Of a stretch of 64,000 nucleotides of DNA, positions 13,089-24,869 are shown piece by piece. The notes under the pieces were generated by a model, which saw only the letters and a list, made by a program, of their open reading frames with translations, made no database searches and was not told the DNA's origin. The position numbers were made by a program, and so were the translations under genes. The stretch comes from Oreocharis arfaki (lineage: Eukaryota > Chordata > Aves > Passeriformes > Paramythiidae): positions 4,792 through 68,791 of the forward strand of contig VZRR01008077.1 in NCBI GenBank assembly GCA_013398015.1, written 5' to 3'. Position 1 is the first letter of the stretch. Each line of letters starts with the position of its first letter.

Positions 13089-16000
13089 AATCCTTGTAAA
13101 ACTGTGACTTAATATTCCTATTCCTGCATTTTTTCCTTCGAAATGGAAAAATGACCCGAGGAAATCAAGGGCATAACTGCTTCAAGTGAGTTGTGAGCTG
13201 GGTAAGGATAAAGTAGTGGGTTTTATCTTTTGGATTTCCTAGCACTGTCCAAAGTTGTAGTTGATTGTGATGCCTTCTCCTTGTGCTTCAATTACTTTGC
13301 TGTAGAATGAGGACTCATTTTTATCCCTTTCCCTTACATCAATTGAATTGATTTTGTGGGAGTCAGTATGTTTCAGCTTGTCTACTGTAATTCTGTTCTG
13401 TAATAGGAGTTTGGTTTAATGTACATATGATAGCTTCATTGCATGATGATTGCAACTTGCTGTAGACTGACAGCCCCTCCAGTGACTCAGGTTTTGTTTC
13501 TCTTGCCCTGAGTTCCTTGGCTGTCAATGTCTTCAGTATTTTCACTCTCCTTTTTCAGATCAATGTGTAGATCTTCTGGCACTATTTGTTGGCAGTAGGT
13601 GAGAAAAAACAGGAAGAGACTAGGCAACAGATGAGATGAGGCCATCCACTAGGCAAGTGTGCAGGCACAGTTAAGGTGAATGCCCCATGGTTAGTGCTCT
13701 GTTCTGTGCAGCTTTATGGCTACTAAAATTGCTACTGTAGAGTTCATTGTTGGGTGCTTTCTTACCTCTTACTGACTCAGAGGAGTTTTGATCTGTTATT
13801 TTTTCTTTACTATGTCAGAGATGCCATTTATCCTTTTAGGCTGTGCTGCTTGGCTTTTGCTTTCAGACCGTTTTAAACTAATGTCCAATTTAAGATAAAT
13901 TATGTACTAAATATTCTTCTGTTTTTCTGGGCTGAAAACCTAGTAAAGTCTTTAAATGGTAAACCTGTTAGTGCTTAAATTCCCAGTGTTGAGGGATATG
14001 CAGGTGACTGTCCCTTTTTCTTGTTGGTGACGAGGTGGTAACCCAAGTCTGATTGAATATGTTGGCTCCCTCCTGAACCAGAAAGTCTTGAACTCTTATT
14101 CCTGGTGCCACTGGAAAGTTGTCCTTGCACCATGGACAGGTCAGTTATACCAGAGGCTAACACTGCACTGTTCCTCACTGCCACCCATTCCAAGGAATCC
14201 CCAGCAAGCTGGCTAAGAGGGGTGCAGTGACACAGATCCACGTCTGTTCTCACTGCTGGTGAATCCTATTCATTTGGGATAAAAAGGATGTCTCAGTTGG
14301 ATTCTTCCCTTACTCCTTGTGCGGTGATGTGATGTGGGGAAAGCGCAGCCCACCACGCATTTCTCAGCAATTAAGGGGGTGTGCAAGACTTGTCCTTGTG
14401 ATGGTCCAGCCCTGCTTTAGGGTGGTGCAGGCAGCCTCCTCCATATGCCGCTCTGTGTGTCCTGCTTTTTCTGAGGGTATTGGCAGAGACTGCGTTCTGT
14501 CACTGCTCTGGTGGTTGTTCCCTAGGATGGACTTGCCTCTGTGACACACAATTGAAAGGACCTGTGTCCCGATGATACCATTATCACTATGTCTCTTTAA
14601 GCTTCCGTTAATGACTGATGTCTGATTAAATTGTCTGTTAGTGCAGAAGCTCGGTGTTGACTCATAATCCAAGGCACCATTTTTGCTGGCGTGAAGAGAT
14701 GTGCTGTGCTTGTGATCATAGTGACCTGGCTCTTTATTGTTTTCTTTGACATAGGAGATAGGAACAGGAGGGAGGAGCTGAGAATTTTCCTGCTTGTCCC
14801 ATTCAGAAAATGGATGTGACTGGGACAGTGAAGGCATGATCCGTTTTCTCATCCCTGTCCCAGGAGTTTGGCTTGTGCAGGGAAGGTGGGACAGGGACTA
14901 GTTCATTCTTCTTCCTCTGACTCACTAAATGAAGAGATGAGTGAATGGTACCGTTCAGTAAAGTGTGAATTCAGAAGTCTCATTGAAAAAGTTGCTTCTG
15001 AAAGTAACAGAAGTAGATTTCTAGTTTTAGATGAAATTATTTTTCATTAATTTTTAATCCCTTTGTGTTCGAACAGGGACGCGAAGGGAGCGATGGTGGG
15101 ACTAGGTAGGGCAGCCTTTGCAGGCAAGGATATGGGAGTGTTGCAACCTTTGAGTTGTTAACCTTTTGAAGTGGCATGGGGTAGATGTCTCATTACCCTC
15201 ACCTCAACACAGGCACGTTTTATCTGTGACATACCAAGCAAATTGCCTTTTGCCTCAGAGATGGTGCAGTGCTGTTAAACCTGTTTGGCTTCGAGGCAGT
15301 CATTCTGTGGATTCTCTTTATCTGCCCCTGTGAGGGTCAGAAGGCCTGCAGAGGCCACCCTCCTCTTCCATGTCTGATATCTGCTCTGCAGGACCAGCAC
15401 TTAAGGCAAAAGCTGCTGTGTTGGGTGAGGGCATTTTTAGTAAGTGCTTTCGAAAATAGCAGTAGATCATCCCTCTGGGGTCAGGTGAGGGAGCTGCAGT
15501 GCTTGTGGGGAGATCTGCAGCCTCAATCAGACGAACCAGGGACTGCTGTGTGCGAGTACAATGCTTGAAGATCTAGCTAGAGAAATCGAATGTTAAACTA
15601 GGTTTGCAGTTTGATTTTAAATTTGATGCTAAATTCTGGTAGCCAGTTGCCATCTGTTTTTTATTTCCCTATCAGAATAAGCTGTTTTTAACATAAATGA
15701 CTAACTCCATTAGTGTCAGTCAAAAAATTAGCTTCAGCATGAAGAAACAATTGATCTGCATCATGATCACTGCCAAAATGCATCTGTGGGTACGTGTTTT
15801 TTGGTATGTCACGTGTCTGTAGCAGGTGGCAGTAATACTGAACAAAGCTGTGAGCATTTCTGTTTGCTTTTTTTTTTTCTTCCCAGCTATTGCAAACTCT
15901 TGTGAGTTTGCTGAGACAAGCCTGTGCATAGGGGTGGTTAAGGAGTATCCAGAAGCCCTGGGAAGAGAGGGAAAGTAAGAAAACTGCAATTGTTCAGTGC

Positions 16001-16390
16001 ATGGGAGAAGTTTAAAGCGTAAAATACGGAAAATGAAAACTATCCTAAAAAGAAGAGTAAAACCTACTGATGAGAGTAATCATTAAAGTGTCTGACCTCC
16101 CTCTGCTGCACTTGTCACAGCTAACACATTCCTGCCTTGCTGTTTGTGCTTGCCTGTGTTTTTGGCATGTCTCTGCAATCCATTTAATGTTACCGAAACA
16201 GGTGCCACATAGACACAAGCAAAAGAGCTTTCTTCTTACTGTTCCACCAAAGGATATGACTCATTGCTGAAGGGATGGTTCATTTAGCAGAGTAACTAAC
16301 TGAAAGTACAGGAATTTTCAGTGTTTCCACTGATAACTCTTCCCTTTGGATATTTTCTGTGCTATGGACGCAACTTTTGGGTGTGGGCAT

Positions 16391-16620
16391 TGGTCTGTTA
16401 GGAATCATCTTGTGCTAAGTTTAATGTGTGTGAATCTCATAATGCAGGCGACTACTTGTTAGTGGAAGTTGAGCTAGATTTGAACCTGTAGAGGGTTGTT
16501 GACTTTGGTCTATTAGGAATCATCTTGTGCTAGGTTTAATGTGTGTGAATCTCATAATGCAGGCGACTACTTGTTAGTGGAAGTTGAGCTAGATTTGAAC
16601 CTGTAGAGGGTTGTTGACTT
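16391..16620. repeat. Recent 115-bp tandem duplication
   Basis: Copy 1 spans 16391-16505 and copy 2 spans 16506-16620. They abut exactly, have equal length and differ at only two positions that I can see (TCTG/TCTA near the start, CTAAGT/CTAGGT further on), so about 98% identity. The unit contains no repeat family I recognise and no long open frame. Confidence 0.95.
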
Positions 16621-18684
16621 GATCTTTTAATCTGTCAGCTCATTCTTCACTCCTCTTCTCTATTTGGATGTTGTAGTTTTGAGATGTTTTTGGAAAGAGT
16701 GCTGGGAAAACTTGCAAACATTTTTCAAACAAAAGATGGTTTGTCTTCATGGCTGGGAGGGTTCATTTGGACACTTGCTCTGAATTTTTTTTTGTTGTTG
16801 TTGTTTGGAAAACTGAAGTTCTTAGAAGTTAGATGGCCTTGTCTTTCTTTGTTCTTTCCTCTGTCTCAGACATCTGTATCTGCTCTCTCACCGAGCTCTT
16901 TATCTTACTTGGCTTTTCTGTGGATGCCTGGAGGCCTTGGCTCACATTCTCAAGAGTGTCCACTGGTTCAAGAAGCCATTGCTGCTATCAAATTACCTTG
17001 ACAGCTGTTGTCCCATTTCATATTTGCCATCCCCTCCCCCTGGCTCCCTTGTGATTTTTGGCAGAAGCTGTGGCTATTGAGCAATAAAACTTGGATCTGA
17101 GAATCCTGTTGCTGGTGGGAAAATGGGATGAGAGCATACTAGTTAATGCCTTGCAACTTGACTTCTTGCTGATGTATAATCAGTAGCATCTTTATTTGAA
17201 AACAAAACCTACCACTAGCTACTCTGTTTGTGGATTGAGTGGATGGTTCATTTACTGCTCATCTGGAATTGAGCCATAGGTACTGGTCTCTTAAAATAGC
17301 ACACTCTATACCAAGGTGTTTATGACCAGACAAGCTCTTGATCTGGAGCCCTTGAGAAGTGCCTATGCCTAAGGACTGCAGAACTTGGATGTTCATGTTA
17401 ATGGAAGTAATCTGTAAGGGCACGATCATCTTCATCTTAGTTTTATCTATGATCCTGCCTGTGTGTAACCTGGAACAGAGCTCCTGTGGTGCTATTTAGT
17501 ACATATTAGAGATGACCCTATATGGTCTTGCTTGGATTTGAATTAATAAAATATAAAGATAACATTTGTGGGCTCTCCTCTTGTGTGTGTTTGGGGATTT
17601 AATTGTCATTCTTTTAAATGCAACACGAAACACTTTTGGCAACTGACAGAAATGGTGATGGTCTTGGGGCCAACCGTCATAAGAGAGCTGCCATCTCTGT
17701 AAACCTCTCCATTCAAGATGTTTTGCGTTTCTTTTGTCAGTTGTTTAAAAAGTTGGCTGATGCATGGCATGCTTTAATCTCTACTGATCATTCCTCTTGT
17801 CCCTGTTGGAACATGTCAGCAACTAAATTTTGTGTAACATACTGGCAAAATTAGGAAGGAAGGATGGAGTAGATCTTAATTGGAAAGATGACTGACGGAA
17901 AACAATTAATGTATCCGGAACAATCAGTTGAGAGGAATGCATATAGGAAAAACATACGAAAAATTCTTTTGATAGCAATGTGTTTGATTTACTTGCTGAT
18001 AACATCAGTGTGAAATGTAAAGCTTGTAAAAGGCTGGATCAGACCAGCCTTAGTGCTTGTCTTACAGCTCCTAAATTGCTGTGCCAAAGTAGGAAGACTC
18101 AACTCCTACTGAAACACGTGCTGCCCTGTTTTGTTCATGTCTGGGGAGAACAGTACTTCAGGCAGTTGGTGGGTGGCTCTGCTGTGTATGAGTGAAATCA
18201 CAAGTTTGGAGTGACTGTAGATTTGGAGGCTGGGGCCTTGGGGCTCCATCATGGTCAGAGCTGGTGGATCGTGGCACATGATACGATCTCAGCATCTTGT
18301 GTGCTGTGGAGTCCTCTTGGGTCTGATGAATGGCCAGGGTTGTAGTGGGTTCAGCTGTGAAGTCAAGGGGGGAAACTCAGAAAGGGAGGGGTCAAAGAAG
18401 ATGTCCTCTGACTTTGGAAGATTACATCAATAAATTGAAAATTACATCAGTACCCCTGGAAAAGAAATAGAAGTAAGATAGAGAATGGATTACATCTAGA
18501 TGAAAAAAGCATGAAGCTGTAATGTTTGAGTTGCAGGGTGGGATGCATGGGTTTTCTGTTAACATCTGGGGAAATAACATTTTACTGACTATCCTTTTGG
18601 CCCCCCTGAGCGAAAACAAACATTCATAACGCCTCAGTTTGGTGCAAAACTTGATTTACGCAGGGTTGTTTTTGTTTGGGGTGG

Positions 18685-18715
18685 TTTTTTTTTTTTTGTT
18701 GGCTTTTTTTTTTTT
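18685..18715. repeat. Paired poly-T tracts
   Basis: Thirteen Ts (18685-18697) and twelve Ts (18704-18715) are separated by GTTGGC, and the second is followed by AAAGG. Low-complexity sequence; a decayed retroposon tail on the minus strand is possible but unproven. Confidence 0.75.
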
Positions 18716-21700
18716 AAAGGAAAACGGTAGCGATTTATCCTCCCTGCCCCACACTCCTTGCTATCCTGGCATTTAGCATGGGTTTAAACAAGGTGCTCCT
18801 TGGCCTGATCTCCCCATGGAGATTTCAGAAAGCGCTGGAAGGCTTGAGCTTCCTGCGATCCCTGGCATGTCTTCCGTTACGCAGCTACGGTTATTGTAGC
18901 AGTAGGGGACTTGTTAGTTTTCCAAGTGCAGTTCCCAGCGAACGTGTCCGCTCTGCGGTGTAGGCTCCTGCATGTTCAGTGTTAAAATAGTTCTATAGCT
19001 TTCAGGCATCTTGCATTTCAAATATGGGTGGAGAAGCAAGTGTTGGCCTTTAAGGCAGGGGTTTCAAAGCTTTCTGATATCAAAGGCCATGTTGACAACT
19101 TGGCAAGCACTTGTGGGCCCAAGTGTGTTAGATCTTTAGGATAGGAGCTGACTTGCTGCAGGCATTGGGAAGGATGTTTTGCATTGTTTAAATGTGTTGT
19201 CAGGTGTATTATGTCCTTTCTCTGCAGTGTGGCTGCTGAAATGTCTCCTACTTTTGTGCTAGGCTTGGCTCACTTTCCCAGCAGCCAGAGAAGGGGTTAA
19301 TTTGCTGTTACAGGCCGCTCCAGCTTGTCTCTTGCTGTCCAGTCTCTTCTCCCTAAACCTGCTCTTGTGGGGAATCCCATCTCCAGAGCCCTCAGCTGTA
19401 GCAGCTCACGCGGTGGCTGAGGAGGGCGGAAGGGACCATTTGGGGAACGTGTTCAGCTCAGCTGGCAGGTTGCAGGGTGGGAGGATGCATCTCAGCTGCG
19501 AGCCCTTTGCAGCTTTCCCCTGGGTGTGGGAAGCAGGTAGGGTCCTGCAAACTTAGGAAAGCAGCCGGTTCTGGCAGGGCAGAGCTTGTCTATCCTGGTC
19601 AAGGTCTCAGAGGTCTTACCAGGTTACTTGCTGCTTGTTGACTGTTTGAAATACCAGCATGTGTCGCTTCCGCTCTGCTCTTGTGCTTTCCAGCCCCGCT
19701 GAACTGCAGCTCTGCCTCCTTGCGTTGGGTGCATTAGCTGCCTTGGTTTGCTGTGAGATTTAAGCATCTTTGGGTGCTAGACTAACACCCTACCAGTGTT
19801 TAATGCTCTGTGCTTGCACCTACGAGCAGGTTAATTTTCACTTCCTATGTGAGGCAAGTGAAGTGCAGAGGACAGTGCAACAGCACAGTGCAGAAAGATA
19901 AATGCAGTGCATAGAGACATACCAAAACTTTTCTTACCTACGCCCTGTTGCAGACAGTGTAGCTTTGAGGTGTGGAGTGCAACCAGGCTAATTGTTTGAA
20001 TCCTTGTCTGGCTTATGGATAGAGCCTGTGTCCCTCACTGAGCTCTGGTTGCATGGCTGGCTGCAAGGAGCAAAGCTGGCACGGATGTTTCAGCTTTTAA
20101 ATGCAGTCACAGGTTTTGGTCTGAGGTGGAAAGGTACTTTAAGAGCTACATTGTTTTGCATGAGAGACTAAACAACAAATCTGTAGCAGTGTGGAGGAGA
20201 AGCCAGTTTTCCTAACTCCTGGTCATGTGCTTTCACCACAAAGACCCCGTTTCTTCTTTTACTTAACTGAAGAATTCCATTAGATCAAAAGCTAGTTAAG
20301 GAAAATAGAGCCCCATGTGGTCCTGTGTGGTTACTTAGGCAAGTGCTATTTTTAGGAATCCCAATTGAGTAAGCCCTGGCTCTTACTGCTGTTAAAATCC
20401 GTGGAAGTAAAATTAAAACTTCTACCTTCATCTCAGCCGCATGTAGGCCACTAGGCCCCAGCCATCCGGGGTTTTTTTCCCCTCACTTGTGCCTCCCCCA
20501 GCACATTCCTTGCCTGGCGGGGATTTTTGCCTTTCCAAGTGAGAGTTAATCAGTTCTTTGGGTGTGGGAGATTTGGAATAAGGCAGGTAGGAAGTAATGA
20601 GTTGTTCCCAAGTTGTTTCCCTTGTTAATGAGAGCTTGCCCTCCAGTCCAAGGGTTTAGCCTAACTCCGCTCACCTTCTCCTCGCTTCAGCCTTTGTGTC
20701 CCAGTTTCATTGATCTGCAGATGCTTCTCACCCTACCAAGAGCAGAGAGCCCAGCCTCGCAAAATGTGACTTGTTTGCAGTTCTTTCTTTGTGGTGCTGC
20801 TGAAGAATACTTTTTGCTCACAAGTTTTGTACACAGATCTGCTTGACCTGCCTGATAACATTTGGGATGGTGGGCAATGACAGAAGTAATACAGTTTGTA
20901 CGTGAATAAAAATATAAGAATACTGTTTCTTTTCTGGAAACGGTTGCCTGATGGTGACCAGATACCTCTCCATGACTTCATGCCACAGCTTGCAACATGC
21001 AGAGGTTTCATTGGTTATTTTTGTGAGTATTTTTCTGAGCAGAAAAGCAGCAGAGGTAAGGCAGGGGAAGAAGCTAAATGCTCAGGAAGCTTTGAGAGCG
21101 TGGCACCAGAGGAAGCCTGCTGAATCTTTCTGAGCTGGCTGAAAAGGCTGAAAACTGCAAGCATTACTGTATTTGATTAATGCTGTCTGCACAAATTACT
21201 TTTCCATAATATTTTTATTTTTAAAAATGTGATGAAGACACTCTGTACAATTCTAAGGCCCTTTTTAAGAATCTGGAGATTTAGCTAAAGGACTTGATTC
21301 AGAAGTGAGAGTGAAAAGTGTTTTGACTTTGAGAAGACCCTGTGTTGGCTGATAATTTTCTTCAGGTTGCATGATCTCTGTTTGGAGAACCCTTTGTTAA
21401 AAACAACTGCAAGAGCAACAAAAAAGCTTCTGAAATCTTGTGTTAGGGCTAAATTCACCACATTACTAGCCTGTATGGAGAAGACACAATACTTTGTGAA
21501 AAATTTGGGATCCTTTGATGAGCAAGTAACTGGTGACCTTTTAAGCCTGGTTGACATTAGCCACTTGTTAATGTTTCATGTCAGAATGGGAAATTAATCA
21601 GGGATGATATTTGTCTGTGCTGGTATAAATGCAGTTAGATGGGCAACATTTTCATAATGCCTCAGTTTCTCCATTTAGAGAGCTGGATTGAGTCTGGCCA

Positions 21701-23225
21701 GCAAAATAATGATTTTACTGGTACAAATTGCATGTTCCCATGGGAGCCCCAGATATGTGTGGTGTGTACAGAAGGCCCAGGTGACTTGAACTGAGGCAAT
21801 GCCCTAAAACAGCACCGGGAAAGTATTACTCTCCAAATAGTTGTGGATCAAAACATCCCTGATTGTGCTTAGAGTATGGCATGTACAGAGCTACACTGCT
21901 GTATCCTGGGTAGTATGGATGTGACTGTGTCAGTAGATAAGGCTCAGGGATATTTAGCAGGTATATAAAGATCTGTTGGCTAAATGATTCCTCTTCCATG
22001 TATGTCATCAGCTCTTTACTATAGCTATGGCAGTAAATTACTTCTATAGGGCAAGAAGGTCCTCGGATCAGAATGTGAAATCCTCACCTGCAGAAGAGTG
22101 GTTCTTGTGACTGCTGGGGCTTGTACTTGTGACCCCCTTTCATGCTGGGAGCCTCCAGTCTGTCCCAGGACACCGGCTTCCCACCGCTTGCTTCATGTCC
22201 GGTAATGCTTGTTATAGTACTCTCATCTTTAAAACTGTTCTACCTAAACTCACCTTTTTGCTGAGTATCTGTTCACAGAACCCTCAAAAGGAGGATGTGG
22301 TTAACTGTTCTTCAGGGCTAGAGTTGTTTTCTGTCTGGACAATTTGGGGGCTTTATGGCTTCGCATCACAGTATGGAAACACAAGTAAATGATCATCAAT
22401 TCTTTGAAAAATGTGGAATAGTTAATGCTTAACTGCCCTTCACATGGACTGGGGATCAGAAGCAGCATCAGTATATGAACTGCTGCAAAGATCAGCTGTA
22501 CAAAGCTGTAGGACTGTGAGCCAGGAATTTTCGTCATAAAATATTGATTGCTTTCCTTGCGGAAAAGGAAATTGAGGTAACGCGTTACTGCAGAGTCTCC
22601 TTGCTGCAGCTTAAAGAACAGATCTCTGCCACACCACAGAATGGAATTAAGGGATGTGATGTCCTACGGTGACAGCCACTGAATTGACTGGCAAGATGTG
22701 ACATCAAGTAAAGTGAACATGCATAACATTTCTGACTTTTGTCCTTGCAATTGGAGATGAAAACATGTGTTCTGATGTTTTCAGTCTGTCGAACAAACTA
22801 GTTTTGTAAATGTGCCTCTACCCCTGCCCCCAGCCTCACACTTTCTGGGTGGCACTGCAGTGGATGACCTTGCTGGCTAGCCTGCAAGTCAGTTTTCTTG
22901 TGTGTTTTGCTTCCCTCCCCAGTGTTGTTTCCCTCATAGTATTTTCCAGTGATTTGATGTTTTTTTCCTTGATTATTCTTTGATATCCAAACTCTATATT
23001 TTGTGTGTTAGCCGTGGGTGTGTTTCCACCTTAAAATCCTGTTGGGAGATGGGATGATGTAGGTATGCCCTGTTGGGTATCTTTACTTGTAAAAAAGATC
23101 CTATTTTAAGGACTTGTCTCTTGCAAAAGGCAAGTGAGACCTGCATTTTCAGAGCAGTTAAATACCGGTGGTGTTTTTAATTGTTTTCTTTTGGCAGAAG
23201 TCTGTTTTGTTTGGGGTTTTTTGCC

Positions 23226-23243
23226 TTTTTTTTTTTTTTAAAG
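23226..23243. repeat. Poly-T tract followed by AAAG
   Basis: Fourteen Ts then AAAG, preceded by a GTTTGGGGTTTTTTG context that resembles the tract near 18.7 kb. Confidence 0.75.
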
Positions 23244-24750
23244 AAACAGCTGTGGAGTATTACCATGTTGTGTTTCGGAGCATTCAAAGCAGAATGAATG
23301 CAAAAGGTGACGGAATACAGATGCCTGGGAGCAGTGGTGTTCATTCTGCGTCATATTTGACTCCAGACAAAGTGAGTGGAGAGGGTTAGTCCCCAAAGAG
23401 CTGCCTTTAAATGGTTGATAGCTTGGCTAATCTTACTTTGCTGTCATCCTGTGTTTCCCCGCTATGGGAAGGGAGTGACCATGCCGCTTCTGAGCGTTTC
23501 AGGGGTGTGAGAAGGTGTGCAGAAAAAGGGCACTGTAGGAAGCTGACAAAGAGCCGTTCGGCAGCAGGGGTTTAGCTCTTGCACAGCCACCTATTGGGTA
23601 AAGCACCTGCAGGTCTTATTCCCCAGCAGAGGAAGTAGTGAATATTGAGCAGAGAAGACTGTGTTGAGAATTACAACATTAAAAAACGATTGCCTTGCTT
23701 TGCTGCGCGCAGGGAGAGCTGACTCACACCAACCTGTGTTACAGCCTGCTTTGAGTAGAGCAGTTGGAAAACTGTGTCACTTCAGCCCAAGAGAACTGTA
23801 AGAACAGAAGTGTGGTAATATATTAAAATTACATCAAAGGCTCTGGGAGATTTTAATGAGATCAGCCCCATATTTATTTTCATGGTTAGGAACAGAAATA
23901 ACTGAATCATGTCATGGAAATATTCTGGAATGAGGAGATGTAACAGCCAAGACTGTCTCTAAGCTGGTCAAAGGATTTGTTAACTCCAGGCAGGCTGCTT
24001 CACTTTAGGGTATTGAGAACTTGCAGGCAGAGGATTTAGGCAGAGCAGAGAGCTGGTGAAGATCCCAAAATGTGAAAATCAGGTGAGCATGGCAGAGTGC
24101 TCTTTGCATCAGCAGCAGGGCTATACCTGCTCTTTGCCATTATGTCTCTCTATTAATCTGGACTTCCAGGATGGATGAATCCAGTGGGCTGAGCTAATTT
24201 TGGGGGTGGTTGGGCTCCAGCTCCCCCTGCCAGGCTGCTGCAGCAGTAGCTCACCCCAGCCCACATCAGCAGGGCTCCACTGCTCCCAGGGCTGCTCTCA
24301 GGTCAGGTTTTCCTTTGCAGATAACCAAAGGTACTGCAGTGGGGTAGCACTGCTGGTTATTTCAAAGCTTAAATTTTCAGGGATGCTCCATATTGCAGGG
24401 GAATTGGTGCTTTTGTTGCAGCCCCCAGAGGATGTCAGGGACCATTGCCATCTTACCATCTTCTCCTGTCTTCCTTCTCCCACTTTAGCTCTTGGCAAAG
24501 CTCTGGGCCTGTTGGTACACCTGTGCCTGTGGCATGTTCAGGGCATCTGTCACTGAGCTGAGGGTGTAGAGCTTTATGTGCCTGTGTCAGCAAACTTTTC
24601 CTAATGGTTGAGTTTGAGAAGGTTTCTGCACATTCCCTTGCTTTTCTCTGCTCTCCTGGGGCCATGTATGCCACTGCTAGTGCTGCATGCACTGTGTGTA
24701 TGAGCAAGTAGGAACGTAAATGTTTTGTCCAGGCTTTGCTGAAGGAAAGA

Positions 24751-24785
24751 TTTTTTTTTTTTAAAGACATGCTTTTTTTTTTTTT
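24751..24785. repeat. Paired poly-T tracts
   Basis: Twelve Ts (24751-24762) and thirteen Ts (24773-24785) are separated by AAAGACATGC. Both are followed by AAA, which suggests a small duplication of a T-run unit. Confidence 0.75.
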
Positions 24786-24855
24786 AAATTCACTTTGCCT
24801 AAAATGAAGGGAAGCATTACTCTGCTGGTCTGAGGTTTGTTGGAAGCAGGGCTGC

Positions 24856-24869
24856 TGTGTGTGTGTGTG
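24856..24869. repeat. (TG)n microsatellite
   Basis: Seven TG units; a short simple repeat. Confidence 0.8.

Larger units (their letters stand above)
1088..16390 (+). other. CNNM2 intron 1, left portion
   Basis: This is unique, moderately AT-rich and CpG-poor sequence. I see no exon, RNA gene or long repeat. Short open frames on both strands have no recognisable domains. Small landmarks are an AAAT microsatellite near 4041, a weak G-rich run at 3634-3650, a 35-bp duplication at 5318, a hairpin at 12384 and a TTTG microsatellite at 13068. A somewhat CpG-richer patch at about 7195-7320 could be regulatory, but nothing identifies it. Confidence 0.75.

Noticed and set aside
14364..14852. 162-codon minus-strand open frame
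   Set aside because: No recognised family, no membrane or signal features, no splice-compatible neighbours; treated as chance.
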